Positions 1-10,218 of a stretch of 64,000 nt of DNA are shown here, piece by piece. The DNA is taken from assembly GCA_043228905.1 (NCBI GenBank), contig JBHGNT010000008.1, forward strand, positions 17,050,001 to 17,114,000. The letters run 5' to 3'. This DNA is from Azolla caroliniana (taxonomy: Eukaryota > Polypodiophyta). The translations under genes and the position numbers were made by a program. Position 1 is the stretch's first letter. Each line of letters starts with the position of its first letter. Under the pieces are notes generated by a model. That model made no database searches and was not told the origin of the DNA. It saw only the letters and a program-made list of their open reading frames with translations.

Positions 1-2
1 TT

Positions 3-1286
3 GATCCCGTTGAAATGTTGAATTCGGGGCATCGTTTGACCCCGATTTCCGTGGTTTTCCCGAGAATCCCTAAGGAATACATGGCTGTACTCCCATCAAT
101 TGCAGCAAGAATCGGCACGATTCTTCCTCCTCGAGAGGAGACAATAGGAATGAAATTAACGGGATACCCATCAATTCGAATACTAGTTTCCTCAATAGAA
201 AATTTACCTACTCAGGTACTTTTACCATCGCTTACCGGGAACTCGACATTCATGCAAAAATTGGAGTATATAGGTATGCCTGGACAATGCTTTTATTGTA
301 AACAGCAAGGCCATGTTTTGAAATATTGCCCAAAAAAGAAGAACGGGGTTAGACCCCAGAATGGTACAAATAACGTGTATACAGACGTTAACCATGTTAA
401 TCTGGATAAGAAGCAACAATCTCATTTAGGTGGAGGAAGTGGAAAGGGGAAAAATGTTCAGCCATCCAAGGATGAAAAAGGGAAAAATATCCAAACATTC
501 GAGGATGAGATATGGAAACCAATTGAAAAACGGCACTCAATACCCAATAAATGCATTGAATCTAAGGGTGCTCACGTAAGTATAGGCCGTTATGATGCCA
601 TACAGGAACTAGATAACTCTTTGTCTCAAAATGATGTTCAGATATGCCAAATTAGTAATGTTTCTGAACAATCTACTCCTAATAGAGAAGGGACTGAATC
701 AGTTAATAATCTTGTTATGGCCACTCAGAGCAAAACAATGGAATCAAGTAAACAACATTTGAACTTGAGTAATGTATCGCGAAACCTTCACAGATCTACA
801 AAACGTTCGTCTAGCTTGAGAGGGTTAAATGCGAACTTCATTCGCACAATCCCGATAAATTCTCAAGTAGAAAGTACTAGTGATTTTGCAATCAATCGAT
901 GGAATGCCACATATGGGTTTGAGTTTTTGAAATTTTTGGGAGACATAGTTGATAATGGCAGTGCATCAATACGTGTTCATGTTCTTTTCAAGACTATGCA
1001 ATCTTTTGTAGGATTTTCTTTCCCTTTTTGTGGATATGATAAACAAACATGGGTGGCAGCGGATGTTAGATTGGTTATTAGACAACAAACACTACACTTC
1101 GCAAAATATGTTAATTGTGACAATTTTGGGGAAGTATTATTAAGGGGACTAGAGGCAGCAACTATACAACTCTTGCCAGTGTCTGATGTGATGGGGCGAA
1201 GGCAAGTGGTGGTATCCTTAGATGCTGAGATCCTTCCAAATTGTGGATATACCTATATCCATGAAGATAGACTATCGGAAGGTTAA
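3..1286 (+). CDS. LINE ORF1 protein with CCHC zinc knuckle (N-terminus possibly missing)
   Basis: Nucleic-acid-binding ORF1 protein of the LINE. Counting from the first ATG in the window (15) it has 423 residues. A zinc knuckle C-X2-C-X4-H-X4-C is visible at residues 92-105 (CFYCKQQGHVLKYC) and is followed by a Lys-rich stretch. The middle is low-complexity, rich in Asn, Ser and Lys. The stop lies 150 nt before the ORF2 start. Plant L1 ORF1 proteins bind element RNA in an RNP; this role is taken from the family. The frame has no stop upstream of 15, so the true start may be outside the window. Confidence 0.85.
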   Translation, partial: DPVEMLNSGHRLTPISVVFPRIPKEYMAVLPSIAARIGTILPPREETIGMKLTGYPSIRILVSSIENLPTQVLLPSLTGNSTFMQKLEYIGMPGQCFYCKQQGHVLKYCPKKKNGVRPQNGTNNVYTDVNHVNLDKKQQSHLGGGSGKGKNVQPSKDEKGKNIQTFEDEIWKPIEKRHSIPNKCIESKGAHVSIGRYDAIQELDNSLSQNDVQICQISNVSEQSTPNREGTESVNNLVMATQSKTMESSKQHLNLSNVSRNLHRSTKRSSSLRGLNANFIRTIPINSQVESTSDFAINRWNATYGFEFLKFLGDIVDNGSASIRVHVLFKTMQSFVGFSFPFCGYDKQTWVAADVRLVIRQQTLHFAKYVNCDNFGEVLLRGLEAATIQLLPVSDVMGRRQVVVSLDAEILPNCGYTYIHEDRLSEG

Positions 1287-1436
1287 ATATTGGCTAAAGC
1301 TCATCATCATTATAGAATGGTACGCGATACGATACCTTTACAATCGAAAAGTGGTGAACAAGATGGTAGTGAGGCCAATCTTGAGCCGTTAGCGAAAAAC
1401 ATGAAAATGGCATCACAGCAACCTAAGTTCCCTTAA

Positions 1437-4400
1437 ATGCGAGTGATGTCATGGAATGTTCAGGGGTTAGGGGGCCCCTTATATAGACGATACAAGTATC
1501 GTCTCCGTCAAGAAATTAACAAATGCATAGTGGGTGGATCCCTCGACTTTCTTTTAATACAAGAACATCATTTAAATACTTTTAGAATTTCTCGGTATGG
1601 TTCTATTTTATCTGGAAATTGGGACATGTTTTGGTCCCCCGCGATAGGCAACACGGAAGTCCGTGGTGGGGTTTGTATGGCTATTTCTCAGAGGTGGATT
1701 TCATCCATTATACAAAAACAAGTGATCATTCCTGGAAGGGCTCAATATGTTATTATGCAAGAGGGGGAGATTATATGGGGACTCCTGAATATATATGCTC
1801 CTAATACTGCTTCTGCTAGGCAACAATTTTGGAAAGAATTATTAGAGAATCTGCCTCCCCTTGATCATTGGTGTATCGCCGGTGACTTCAATATGCTTGA
1901 GGACCCCATTGATAGAATGGGAGGTAGCTCAACTACGATACATGGCCATGAATTAGCAATGTGGGAACAATTGGTGTTCTCCTTACAAATTTTAGATGCT
2001 TGGCATGCTCCTTCGATGGTTCATACAAATACCTCTCTTTTATTTTCAAGATCAGATAGACGTGTAAATGGTACTAACTTAGCTCGATTGGATAGATTCT
2101 ATGTATCTGGCAAATTTATTTCAGCAACTGGTACAATACATATAATGCCAGGGACTACCTTCTCTGATCATGCTCCAGTGATTCTTTCAATATCAACCCA
2201 AAACCTTAAAGAATTCTCCAATATGAAGATTCCTGAAAATTTGCTGTTAGACAATAGCTTTTCCTTACAAGTGGCTCAATTATGGTCACAAAAGGATGTT
2301 GTACAGGAATCAATGGCGGGGCGGGTAGCTAATGGCTTACGATGTATTTCAGAATTTTTTAGGGGTAAATCTAAGGAGAGGTTCTCTATGATCCAAGAAA
2401 AGGAGAAACGGTCTCGTACTTCTCTTGTTTCTCTACAACGATTACAAGAACGTTATCCACACTGTACTTGGATTGCTGAGAAAATTGGGTCAGCAAAACA
2501 AGAACTTGCTATACTATTAGAAAAGCGTGCAGAATTTCAATACCATAATAGGGCATCTAGTTGGACCCAAATGGGTGATAAATGTACAGCTGAATTTTTT
2601 CATGCAATGAGACCCAATCATAATGCGGTTTCAATCAAACAACTACAAGATGAGAATGGGACCATCTCATCTGACCCTAAAGTGATGAGAGAAATAGCCA
2701 CACGATACTATTCCAACCTACTATCAGCTATTTCATTCTCCGATGAGGATTTAATAAGTCGGTCTTGTGTATGGAATAAAATGAGTTCAAGAATAACACA
2801 GGATATGAATGCCAGTCTTCAAGACGTTCTTACTCATGAGGAATTGAGTGAAGCACTCCAAGCTTTGCCTAAGAATAGTTGTCCAGGTATGGATGGATTA
2901 ACCCCATCATTTTTCATTAAATATTGGGACTTGTTTAAATCAGATTTATGTACAGCATTCCAACAAATTCTTCGAGAGGGCATTATGCCTTCACATTTTA
3001 CAGAAGGAATAATTTACCTTATCCCTAAATCAGAAGGTCCTTCATTGGACATCAAGAAATGGCGCCCAATTACATTACTGAATACGGTGTATAAAATCCT
3101 AGCTAAAGCGCTTAGTATAAGACTTGGTACTATAATGCCTATAGTTATCCATCCGTCGCAAACAGGATTTATTCAGGAAAGGAGCATATTGGATAATGTG
3201 TATACATTTTGGGAATCTGCTGCCTTGGCAGCCAAATCTAATCAAGAGTTGGCCATTGTTATGCTTGATTTTGAGAAAGCGTATGACCGTGTTGACTGGG
3301 AATTTTTACAAGGTGTACTGGCTCGTTTTGGTTTCTCGAAAGAATGGATAAAAGGTATTTCTTCATTATATAATTCGGCACAAAGCAGAGTCTTACTGGT
3401 TGGGAATTATGGACCTTTGTTTACTATTTCTCGATCAGTTCGACAGGGTTGTCCTTTAGCTCCTTTCTTGTTTCTGTTTTTTGCTGAGGCAATGATTTCC
3501 TTTTTGAATGCTGGTGATATTGGTATACGCGGAATACGCATCCCATTCTCACATATAGAAGTAAGGGACGCTGAATTTGCAGATGACACTGCCCTATATT
3601 TAAAAGGTGATTTGGAAAATCTGCAGAAAACAGAATTGGCCATATCCACATTTTGTAAGGCTTCGGGGGCACTGGTTAATTGGTGCAAGTCCTTTGCATT
3701 TTGGGTGGGGGATGTAGAGCCTCCTCTATGGAGTCCACACCCGCAATTTCGATGGATACCATCAGGTTGTCCAGTTCGATACTTAGGGTGTACGATAGGT
3801 ATTGATCTTTCAATGGAAAATCAAGTGGCACCCCTCCTATTGTCACTGCGGAAAAAGTTGTTGTTATGGAGTTCAGCCAAGCTATCTTTTGCTGGTCGGA
3901 TTGTAGTGGCTAATCAGGTTTTATTGGCTTCAACATGGTATGTTTTGTCATGTTGGATATTCTCCAAGTCATGTATTCTGAAAATACGTAGATTGGTTCG
4001 TAACTTCTTGTGGTCTGGTAAAACAGAAGGCAATGCTCGGTCCAAAGTGAAATGGGATGTTATTACCTTACCTCGCTCTAAAGGAGGATTAGGTATTATT
4101 GATCCAGTGGACCAATCCAGAGCATTGTTAAGTAAGTTGCTCGTTAGAGGATTTATGCCGGGGCAAGAGATATGGAAAGTATTATTGCTTGACCGTTGCT
4201 CAGATTGCTTTCCTCGCTTAGGTGCTCCCTGGTCGAAGGATGTGAATTGGATATTTAGGGAAAATTTCCGAGTACCTTCAGCCACTAGATGGGAAGACAA
4301 ATTTATTAGGACATTATTTGCAGCATGGAAACAAGTACTACCTGGTTTGCTTCGCAATAAACCGAACCCCAAACATTATCTTGAGTATCACAGACAAAAG

Positions 4401-5780
4401 ATAGTTTGGAACCCGTTGTTTACAACATCAGATGGTTTTGTGTTGGGTTCTAGACAATGGTTATCGTGGGGAAAAATGACAGAAGGTCCCGCGAAAACAA
4501 TTCAGACTTGGAAAGAATTTTTATCGCGATCTTTGGAAGAACAAAAAGAAATCTTACGTAATATGCATGGCGGACATATAATGTACCAACAAATTCAAGA
4601 AGCTATGAGTAGACAACCCATACCACCCAATAACACTAACCATAGATGGATTGGGGTTTTTTCAAGATTGGAAGTACTCTTGGCTGTTAAGGGTTATTCA
4701 AATGATAAGACATACCGGTTGTTTGAGGTGGATGAAACAAATCAATTGTCTCAGTCCGGGGAAATGGTGATAGATTACCCCTATGCCATTGAGCACAAGA
4801 TAAGGATAATTGGATATGCCGATCGTAAATGGTATATTGATCCAATGATAGAGGAAATAAGGACACATTGGAAGTTGTGGGTGTTAGCTAAAAGACCGGT
4901 ATTCAGATTAGATTGGGACCCAATTGACTATCATTGGACAGATCCTTACACGGGTAGCAAGTTCAATTTCTTCCAATATTCTGTACAGTTGGGAAGACAT
5001 GTACTTTCAGATACACGTGATGTGGTACCAGCTGCATCTCAATATTGGAATCAACAAGGTATTACTCCCCAATTCCTTGCAAAATTCTGGGCTATCTTAT
5101 GGGCAAGAAAACAGCAACACAAAATATTACATGTACAGTGGTTAGTTGTACACAAGGCGTTGCCGGTTGGCACATGGTTGCATAGGATGGGAGTGTCTTC
5201 ATGTTGTACTCGATGTCATTTACAAACGGAAACTCAAAAACATTGTTTATGGGAATGCATTGATTCTCAACAGATATGGCAACGGCTCCTTAGAATTTTC
5301 GCTAATTATTTTCCCCCGTTGGTTCTCACTTGGGGCATGGTCGTTTGGACATCACTTGCCCGTGATGTGTTTCATTATGGCATCGAATCTATGGACCATG
5401 GGTTTTACACTAAAAATGGAAGTGTTCGTACATTATCAATGATGTCATTACAGTTTTCAGGAGTAAGGAAGGAAGTTCAGCCAATATGGGAGATATTGAG
5501 TAGTACCACTGTCTATCACATTTGGAAAGCTCGGTGTTCTCTCGTTTTCCATAATTTGAAAACACCACCTGCTGAAGTGATTTCTAATATTTGGTTAGAG
5601 ATAGTTCATGCTTTGAAGGGTCAATGGGATGGTATAGTGGGAGATTCTGATGCTAAAATTGCTCAACGGCATGAGTTTCTTATTATCTGGACAGCTACTC
5701 CATTTGTGACATCCAGGTTCACTACTCCTTATTGGCATTTTCAGCCACCGAAATGGTTGTTTCCCCCGCCGATTACATAG
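1437..5780 (+). CDS. LINE ORF2: AP-like endonuclease, reverse transcriptase, zf-RVT
   Basis: An uninterrupted 1447-residue ORF2. Residues 1-260 are an exonuclease-endonuclease-phosphatase domain (start SWNVQGLGG, IQEHH with catalytic Glu, GDFNM, SDHAPV). RT motifs follow: KKWRPITLLN, MLDFEKAYDRVDWEFL, SVRQGCPLAPFLF, and the catalytic FADD at residues 714-717. Near residues 1215-1300 there is a zf-RVT zinc-ribbon region with paired Cys and His (CTRCH, HCLWEC). The endonuclease would nick target DNA and RT would copy the RNA from the nick. No stop or frameshift is seen, so the protein may be functional. Length and domain order are normal for plant L1 elements. Confidence 0.95.
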   Translation: MRVMSWNVQGLGGPLYRRYKYRLRQEINKCIVGGSLDFLLIQEHHLNTFRISRYGSILSGNWDMFWSPAIGNTEVRGGVCMAISQRWISSIIQKQVIIPGRAQYVIMQEGEIIWGLLNIYAPNTASARQQFWKELLENLPPLDHWCIAGDFNMLEDPIDRMGGSSTTIHGHELAMWEQLVFSLQILDAWHAPSMVHTNTSLLFSRSDRRVNGTNLARLDRFYVSGKFISATGTIHIMPGTTFSDHAPVILSISTQNLKEFSNMKIPENLLLDNSFSLQVAQLWSQKDVVQESMAGRVANGLRCISEFFRGKSKERFSMIQEKEKRSRTSLVSLQRLQERYPHCTWIAEKIGSAKQELAILLEKRAEFQYHNRASSWTQMGDKCTAEFFHAMRPNHNAVSIKQLQDENGTISSDPKVMREIATRYYSNLLSAISFSDEDLISRSCVWNKMSSRITQDMNASLQDVLTHEELSEALQALPKNSCPGMDGLTPSFFIKYWDLFKSDLCTAFQQILREGIMPSHFTEGIIYLIPKSEGPSLDIKKWRPITLLNTVYKILAKALSIRLGTIMPIVIHPSQTGFIQERSILDNVYTFWESAALAAKSNQELAIVMLDFEKAYDRVDWEFLQGVLARFGFSKEWIKGISSLYNSAQSRVLLVGNYGPLFTISRSVRQGCPLAPFLFLFFAEAMISFLNAGDIGIRGIRIPFSHIEVRDAEFADDTALYLKGDLENLQKTELAISTFCKASGALVNWCKSFAFWVGDVEPPLWSPHPQFRWIPSGCPVRYLGCTIGIDLSMENQVAPLLLSLRKKLLLWSSAKLSFAGRIVVANQVLLASTWYVLSCWIFSKSCILKIRRLVRNFLWSGKTEGNARSKVKWDVITLPRSKGGLGIIDPVDQSRALLSKLLVRGFMPGQEIWKVLLLDRCSDCFPRLGAPWSKDVNWIFRENFRVPSATRWEDKFIRTLFAAWKQVLPGLLRNKPNPKHYLEYHRQKIVWNPLFTTSDGFVLGSRQWLSWGKMTEGPAKTIQTWKEFLSRSLEEQKEILRNMHGGHIMYQQIQEAMSRQPIPPNNTNHRWIGVFSRLEVLLAVKGYSNDKTYRLFEVDETNQLSQSGEMVIDYPYAIEHKIRIIGYADRKWYIDPMIEEIRTHWKLWVLAKRPVFRLDWDPIDYHWTDPYTGSKFNFFQYSVQLGRHVLSDTRDVVPAASQYWNQQGITPQFLAKFWAILWARKQQHKILHVQWLVVHKALPVGTWLHRMGVSSCCTRCHLQTETQKHCLWECIDSQQIWQRLLRIFANYFPPLVLTWGMVVWTSLARDVFHYGIESMDHGFYTKNGSVRTLSMMSLQFSGVRKEVQPIWEILSSTTVYHIWKARCSLVFHNLKTPPAEVISNIWLEIVHALKGQWDGIVGDSDAKIAQRHEFLIIWTATPFVTSRFTTPYWHFQPPKWLFPPPIT

Positions 5781-5854
5781 AGGTTTAAAATCTTGTAATT
5801 TGTTTATACTAATGACAGGATAACTTCTTTAAAAAAAAAAAATAAAAAAAAAAA

Positions 5855-6848
5855 CTTGTTTGTAAGTATGAAGATTTGTATACATATAGTATGTAATAGT
5901 AGGTATTAATATGTATGTGTATGTGTATATATATAATATGTAATTTATTTTTTTGTATGTATTATGTATATATGTATGTTAATATATATATGGTTGATTC
6001 TAATATGTATGTAGTATGTAATGCATGTATGTATGTGTATGTACATATTTATATATAGTAATATATATTTGTACATATATTTAGTCAATTTGCATGTATA
6101 AATGGGTGTAATGTATGTACATACATTTTCATGGATGTAAGTTTGAATGTAGGTATATATGCATGTATGTGGTATGCATGCGTGATGTGTGTTATGTTTG
6201 TATTTTATGTATGGAATGTGTGAAATGTGTATGGTATGTGTGTATATATAATATGTAATTTATTTTTTTGCGTTTGGTTTGTATATATGCATTTGTATAT
6301 AATTGTGTGTATAATAATATATCTGTGTAATATGTAGTATATAAAATATGTTTGTAAGAATGTGTATGTAAATATGTAATATTAATTTGATGTATATATT
6401 ATGTATATGTGTATGTCAATATATATGGCTGATTCTAATATCTATGTAGTATATAATGTATGTATGTATCTACATATTTATATATGGTAATATATATTTG
6501 CACATATATTTATGTTTAATCAAAATGCATGTATAAATGGGTGTAATGTATATATATACATATTCATGTATGTAATGTTTGAATGTAGGTATTTATGGAT
6601 GCATGCATGTACATATATGTATGTATGCTACTCCAAATTTGAGTATTGTTTGCATAATATATTCTTTACTATCTCATTGAAATATCTAATATTTCATGGG
6701 CTTATGTAAAAAAAATTCTAGCATAATTGATAATACCCTTATGTAAATATATTTTCAGATCTTTATTAATACCCTTATATATATTATGTATCTCAGTGAT
6801 TAATTTAAACCCCTTTTGATGAACTCATGTGCTATCATACAAGTTTTG
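5855..6848. repeat. AT-rich TATG/TGTA simple repeat with a diverged duplication
   Basis: No gene is seen. The sequence is made of interrupted TATG, TGTA and TA repeats. A segment of about 210-230 bp at 5961-6170 recurs in diverged form at 6389-6615; both contain a GGTTGATTC or GGCTGATTC core, then ATTTATATAT, then a shared AAATGGGTGTAATGTA. The string ATAATATGTAATTTATTT also occurs at about 5932 and 6247. This is a microsatellite-like tract downstream of the LINE tail. Confidence 0.7.
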
Positions 6849-7439
6849 ACAGTGAAGCCCCCGGGGATGAACATCCTCTCGTCTCTACGCCCTTGCGCAA
6901 TAATCTGGCCCTCTTCCTCGATGAAGCACCCAAGGTGCGTAAACCGCACCTACATCCCCTGGTCAACGATCTGACCGATTGACACCAGGTTCTTCGTGAT
7001 AGTCGGAACACGTAATACGTTCATCAGCTTCCCCCTCTGTCCGCTGTGCTTGCGGCGAAAACCTTCTTCAGGTTTCCCCAAGCTTCTTTTGGTGTCTTGG
7101 CATCTCGGACATGGCTCAACAGTTGGTCTCCGACACTGGACGCAAAGCAGTACATCACTCTGCTTGCCGCTTGTTCCCACATTGGGAAGTCCTTGTGTGC
7201 CGCATCAGGCGCTGTGTCGTTAGCTCCGTCGACATAGCTCCAGTAACCATGCCCAAGCAGGTACTGGTGCATCTTGTATGACTAAGATGCGTAGTTGGAT
7301 CTGTCGAGCTTCTCCACCGGGAGTGAGCTAGCCATTCCTTTGTCCATCACTTCTCTTTCTGTTCTTATCGGGTCTTAGGGTTTGTCTCCAGATGTTGATG
7401 TCGGATGTAGAGGATCTCAACCCTCGTGCTCTGATACCA
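6849..7439 (-). pseudogene. Copia element K relic: gag N-terminus fused to a pre-integrase fragment
   Basis: Minus-strand Ty1/Copia remnant. From 7345 to about 7036 it reads as gag N-terminus (MHQYLLGHGYWSYVDG, then WEQAASRVMYC and TPKEAWGNLKK). The frame then jumps to a protease-proximal/pre-integrase piece, 7010-6870 (NVLRVPTITKNLVSIGQI), which also occurs in Copia D. The zinc knuckle and protease between them are deleted. A primer-binding site, TGGTATCAGAGC on the minus strand, lies at 7428-7439 and is complementary to initiator tRNA-Met in the usual Copia way. The left end is truncated at about 6849. Confidence 0.8.
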
Positions 7440-7603
7440 TGTGAAGGATTATGTGTGGAAGCGTCAAATAGACCGGCCTAGCCGGGTAGCAACACAGAGA
7501 GAGAGACATTCTAAGCAAATGCCAAAAATCGCGAAAAGGAGGGCCGCAGATTTTACAAATGGACAAGAAAAGCATTCAAATTCTCCGCGAAGACCTGATC
7601 AAG
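7440..7603 (-). repeat. Partial LTR of Copia relic K
   Basis: Begins TG directly beside the minus-strand primer-binding site at 7428-7439, as expected for the inner end of a 5' LTR of a minus-strand element. It contains GAGAGAGA and CCGGCCTAGCCGG. The outer end is not clear because a second LTR-like sequence of opposite orientation starts at 7604. Confidence 0.5.
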
Positions 7604-7910
7604 TGTTGAGCGGCAAGCTCAACCGGATCCGGATCGGCATCCGGAAGGATGAGCCGGATCGATGAGCTGGTGAGCAAGTGAGTCGGTTAGCTGGATCAAG
7701 TAGTAACCGGAAGCCAAGTAGCAACTAGACTACTAGGTAGTTAATGTCTCGTGGTTAGTGTCAGACACTCGTGTGAGCATTGAAGTACACTGTACTTTCG
7801 TCAGTCCTCTTAGGACTTGTATAAATAGTGTTGTTGAGCATGTTGTATAGTGACAGAGAACTATTATTGTTTGTAATAGATTTTTAAACGTTCTGCTCTT
7901 TCTCTGTCTC
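7604..7910 (+). repeat. Solo LTR-like sequence related to the Copia D LTR
   Basis: In plus orientation it matches the order of the Copia D LTR: a TGTTGAG...CTCAAC terminus, a GAGCATTGAAGTAC segment, a CAGTCCT inverted repeat, TATAAATA at 7820-7827, then ACTATTATTG and a TTTCTCTGTCTCTC stretch. The inverted repeat AGTCCT/AGGACT (7803-7808, 7812-7817) sits directly before the TATA box. No internal domain or primer-binding site follows, so it is a solo or orphan LTR. The right boundary is approximate and no TSD was found. Confidence 0.55.
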
Positions 7911-8600
7911 TCGATTTCCTTGAGCCATTGTTCAAACTCGGCTATTCGGCTTTCCGAAGCCTGCCATAGCCCTACAACCGTTTTTGCCTGTTTGCACGCT
8001 TGCTTGCTACAAAGAGCCATGTCCTTGGCTGCGTGGGTCGACTTGTCCAACTAACGGAAAGTTTCGACTAGGGTTGTGTTGAGCTCAGGTAGCTTGATCT
8101 GCATGCGACGGAACGGGTCTTGCTTTGCCTCTTCCGGCCAATTTTCTGTAGCTACGACTCTTCATCGGACTCGAGCTCTTGTGCGAGTGCCCGTTCAACC
8201 ATCTACGCCTGTTGGACCATCTGGGCCATGCGTGCCACAATGGCAACCTGAAGGCGTGTGAGAAAGTCTATTAGCTCGTATGTCATGCCGTGCTATAAGA
8301 TCGCGCCGAGCTCATAGGCTTCGACGGGCAGGTCCTTGAAGGTCAGGACTTCTTCCTCCGAGATGCGAGACGCTTGTCCTTGTTCTATATTCCCAGTCAA
8401 GGACAGAGCTTTGTCTTTGACGACAACTATCGTCTTCTCGGGAACGACGACTAGTTGTAGATTCTCGATTGAGGAGTCCCCCTTGGCTTGTTCCTCACTA
8501 CGTCGTTGCAAGCGACGATGTTTCTTCGCGGGGCTCGGTTGTGGAGATGTCTTCTTTGTGTCTGTTGAATCCTCTTGGAGCCGTTTAGGCCGTTCCACGT
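7911..8600 (-). pseudogene. Decayed coding sequence of unknown origin
   Basis: On the minus strand two stretches look protein-like. One runs 8598-8293 (basic start, then SRISEEEVLTFKDLPVEAYE, ending in a stop that is followed in frame by HGMTYELIDFLTRLQ). The other runs 8050-7911 (DKSTHAAKDMALCSKQACKQ, then a Glu/Arg-rich, coiled-coil-like segment). Several stops and a frame change separate them. The sequence lies between two LTR-like segments, so it could be a gag-like remnant, but I recognise no family. Confidence 0.3.
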
Positions 8601-8865
8601 GTCGAATACGAGTGTATAATGGCCGTATTCACATTGTCCTTTTGGACAGCCCAAGTTTGGGCTATTTCTGTAAATAGCATAAAGGGCAGTTGCCCTAAGA
8701 TAGTCACTATATAAAGTGACTTTGTAACCTTTAGTTGGTGTGGTTGTTGGTGTTGTTGGTTGTCTTTTGTAACTATTGCTATTAAAAAATAAAACATTTC
8801 TCTTGTGCCTCTCTCTCTCTCTCTCTCTGTATCTTGTTCATTCTCATACATAGGTCCTTCAACAT
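8601..8865 (+). repeat. LTR-like sequence with a chain of hairpins and a TATA box
   Basis: U3/R-like organisation on the plus strand: TATA box ATATAA at 8709-8714, AATAAAA polyadenylation-like signals near 8788-8796, and a CT-rich stretch at 8809-8828. Layout and short motifs resemble the Copia C LTR (GCTAT...AAATAGC, then a TATA palindrome, then a TTGTTG repeat). Upstream of the TATA box there are consecutive perfect inverted repeats, listed in the findings. No primer-binding site follows. The boundaries are approximate. Confidence 0.45.
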
Positions 8866-9462
8866 CACAGATGTTGTTTGTTCTTCTGCTCTGACGACCT
8901 TGTCCCCAACACCACAGATGGTTGCTTGTTGTCGATCGAGGTTGTTCGGGTCTCCTCCTGGAGGTCTTGTCACAGGTTGGTCCATTTAAGCTTGGGCTTC
9001 TCCACCGGGGCAAATGTCTTGGGCTTTTCGTGCCCTCAGATGGTGATATCTTCCATTAGATCCTGGGCCTTGGTGGCTGGGGTTGGTTGTGGCGAGGGCG
9101 GAGTTTGTGCAAGCAGATCATCATGCCATTCCTCCTGGGCAAGGTGTAAAGCACGTTGCCTCATTGTCTAAGTGGGCAGGGCGAGGGTGCATAATGGGGT
9201 GGGTAGAGCACATATAGGTAATGTGCTAAAGCAGGCAAGAACCTTTTCCTTGCTTGGAAAGCTGATAAACAGACGCAGACTCCTTCCTCGGCGATGATTC
9301 CCTAGTATATTGCACCGCCCCTGTAGGCGGTGATGATGATACCGGCCTTCTTTTTCGGCATGTTATACGCGTTAGCGACCATGCAACCGAACTCTAGGAG
9401 AAATCAGGACAAATCTCCAAAGAGCTGATGAGGCCCGCCTTGCGTGCAATATGCGGTCATGA
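8866..9462. other. Unassigned degenerate sequence
   Basis: No intact gene. On the minus strand a short stretch (9385-9300) reads MVANAYNMPKKKAGIIITAY before a stop, and more broken frames follow to about 8940. It may continue the unidentified relic at 7911-8600, but I cannot name it. Confidence 0.3.
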
Positions 9463-10218
9463 TGTTGCGCGTTCAGTGGAAGAAAAAGTGAAAAAGTGTG
9501 GTCCATACACATTACAAAAATGATTATAAATATGAAAATTAGCCTAGTAGGGTCTAGTAGCATTTCAATACAGAGGGCTAGTAGCATTTCAATACATACA
9601 AAGGGGGTAGAAGTAAGGTGTGAACCTTGCACCTCTAGGATAAAGGACGTTTGGGTTATCACTAGGACTACTGTCATGTACTTTAAATTTTATGTGTTTT
9701 CTTTTCATATTCAATTTACACATGAAACAAACATACGAAACCATGTGCACAAAACCATGTTTTGTGCATGTCACAAAGAAAAACCATGTGCATAGAAACC
9801 ATGGCACCAAACCCATGGTTTTGTGCATGTCACAAAGAAAAACCACGTGCATAGAAACCATGGCACCAAACCCATGGTTTTGTGCATGTCACAAAGAAAA
9901 ACCATGTGCATAGAAACCATGGCACCAAACCCATGGTTTTGTGCATGGACAAACCTATAAAAACCCTAGTAGACCTTGTGTAAGTGGGGGGTCAATCTGG
10001 AGATCATCATCATCGTTGTCAATAATATTATATTCTTCTTGACATCTATCTTCTTCTCGAGTATAAAAATCTTTGTTCTGTTCAAATGTGACATTGATTT
10101 CCTCAACTCATATGTACACATTGTTGTCTTTTCGACAAGTTCACGAACGTCCTCCTTGGTCCGTTGCCCTGGTGGTCCCACTCGCACGAAGCATGCACGC
10201 ACACACATCTTCGCGACA
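9463..10218 (+). repeat. 5' LTR of Gypsy element E
   Basis: Starts TGTTGCGCG and ends CTTCGCGACA directly upstream of TGGTGAACCCAACGTGAA (10224 onward), which matches the primer-binding site of Gypsy B (TGGTGAACCCGACGTGAA). Like the B LTR it contains an AAGTAAGG...CCTTGCACCTC block (9610-9640). A CTATAAAAAC TATA-like box lies near 9955, and a 59-bp tandem repeat sits just upstream of it. The left boundary is inferred from similarity to the B terminus. Confidence 0.6.
9739..9950. repeat. 59-bp tandem repeat in the Gypsy E LTR
   Basis: Unit starts AACCATGTGCATAG at 9782, 9841 and 9900, a period of 59 bp. The copies are nearly identical (one C/T change). A shortened copy precedes them from about 9739. 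Each unit contains CCATGG and CCCATGG plus TGTGCATG. The array ends just before the putative TATA box. Confidence 0.9.

Larger units (their letters stand above)
1..5854 (+). mobile_element. L1-type LINE, 5' end outside the window
   Basis: Non-LTR retrotransposon with two non-overlapping ORFs on the plus strand and an A-rich tail at 5831-5854 (A12-T-A11). The 5' UTR and the start of ORF1 probably lie upstream, because the ORF1 frame is open from base 3. The endonuclease, RT and terminal zinc-ribbon order fits plant L1 elements. There are no LTRs. A target-site duplication cannot be tested because the 5' junction is not present. Confidence 0.93.

Noticed and set aside
1-60. LINE target-site duplication
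   Set aside because: The 5' end lies outside the window, so it cannot be tested.
9782-9950. CRISPR-like array
   Set aside because: Units are contiguous 59-bp tandem copies without unique spacers, inside an LTR of a plant retrotransposon.
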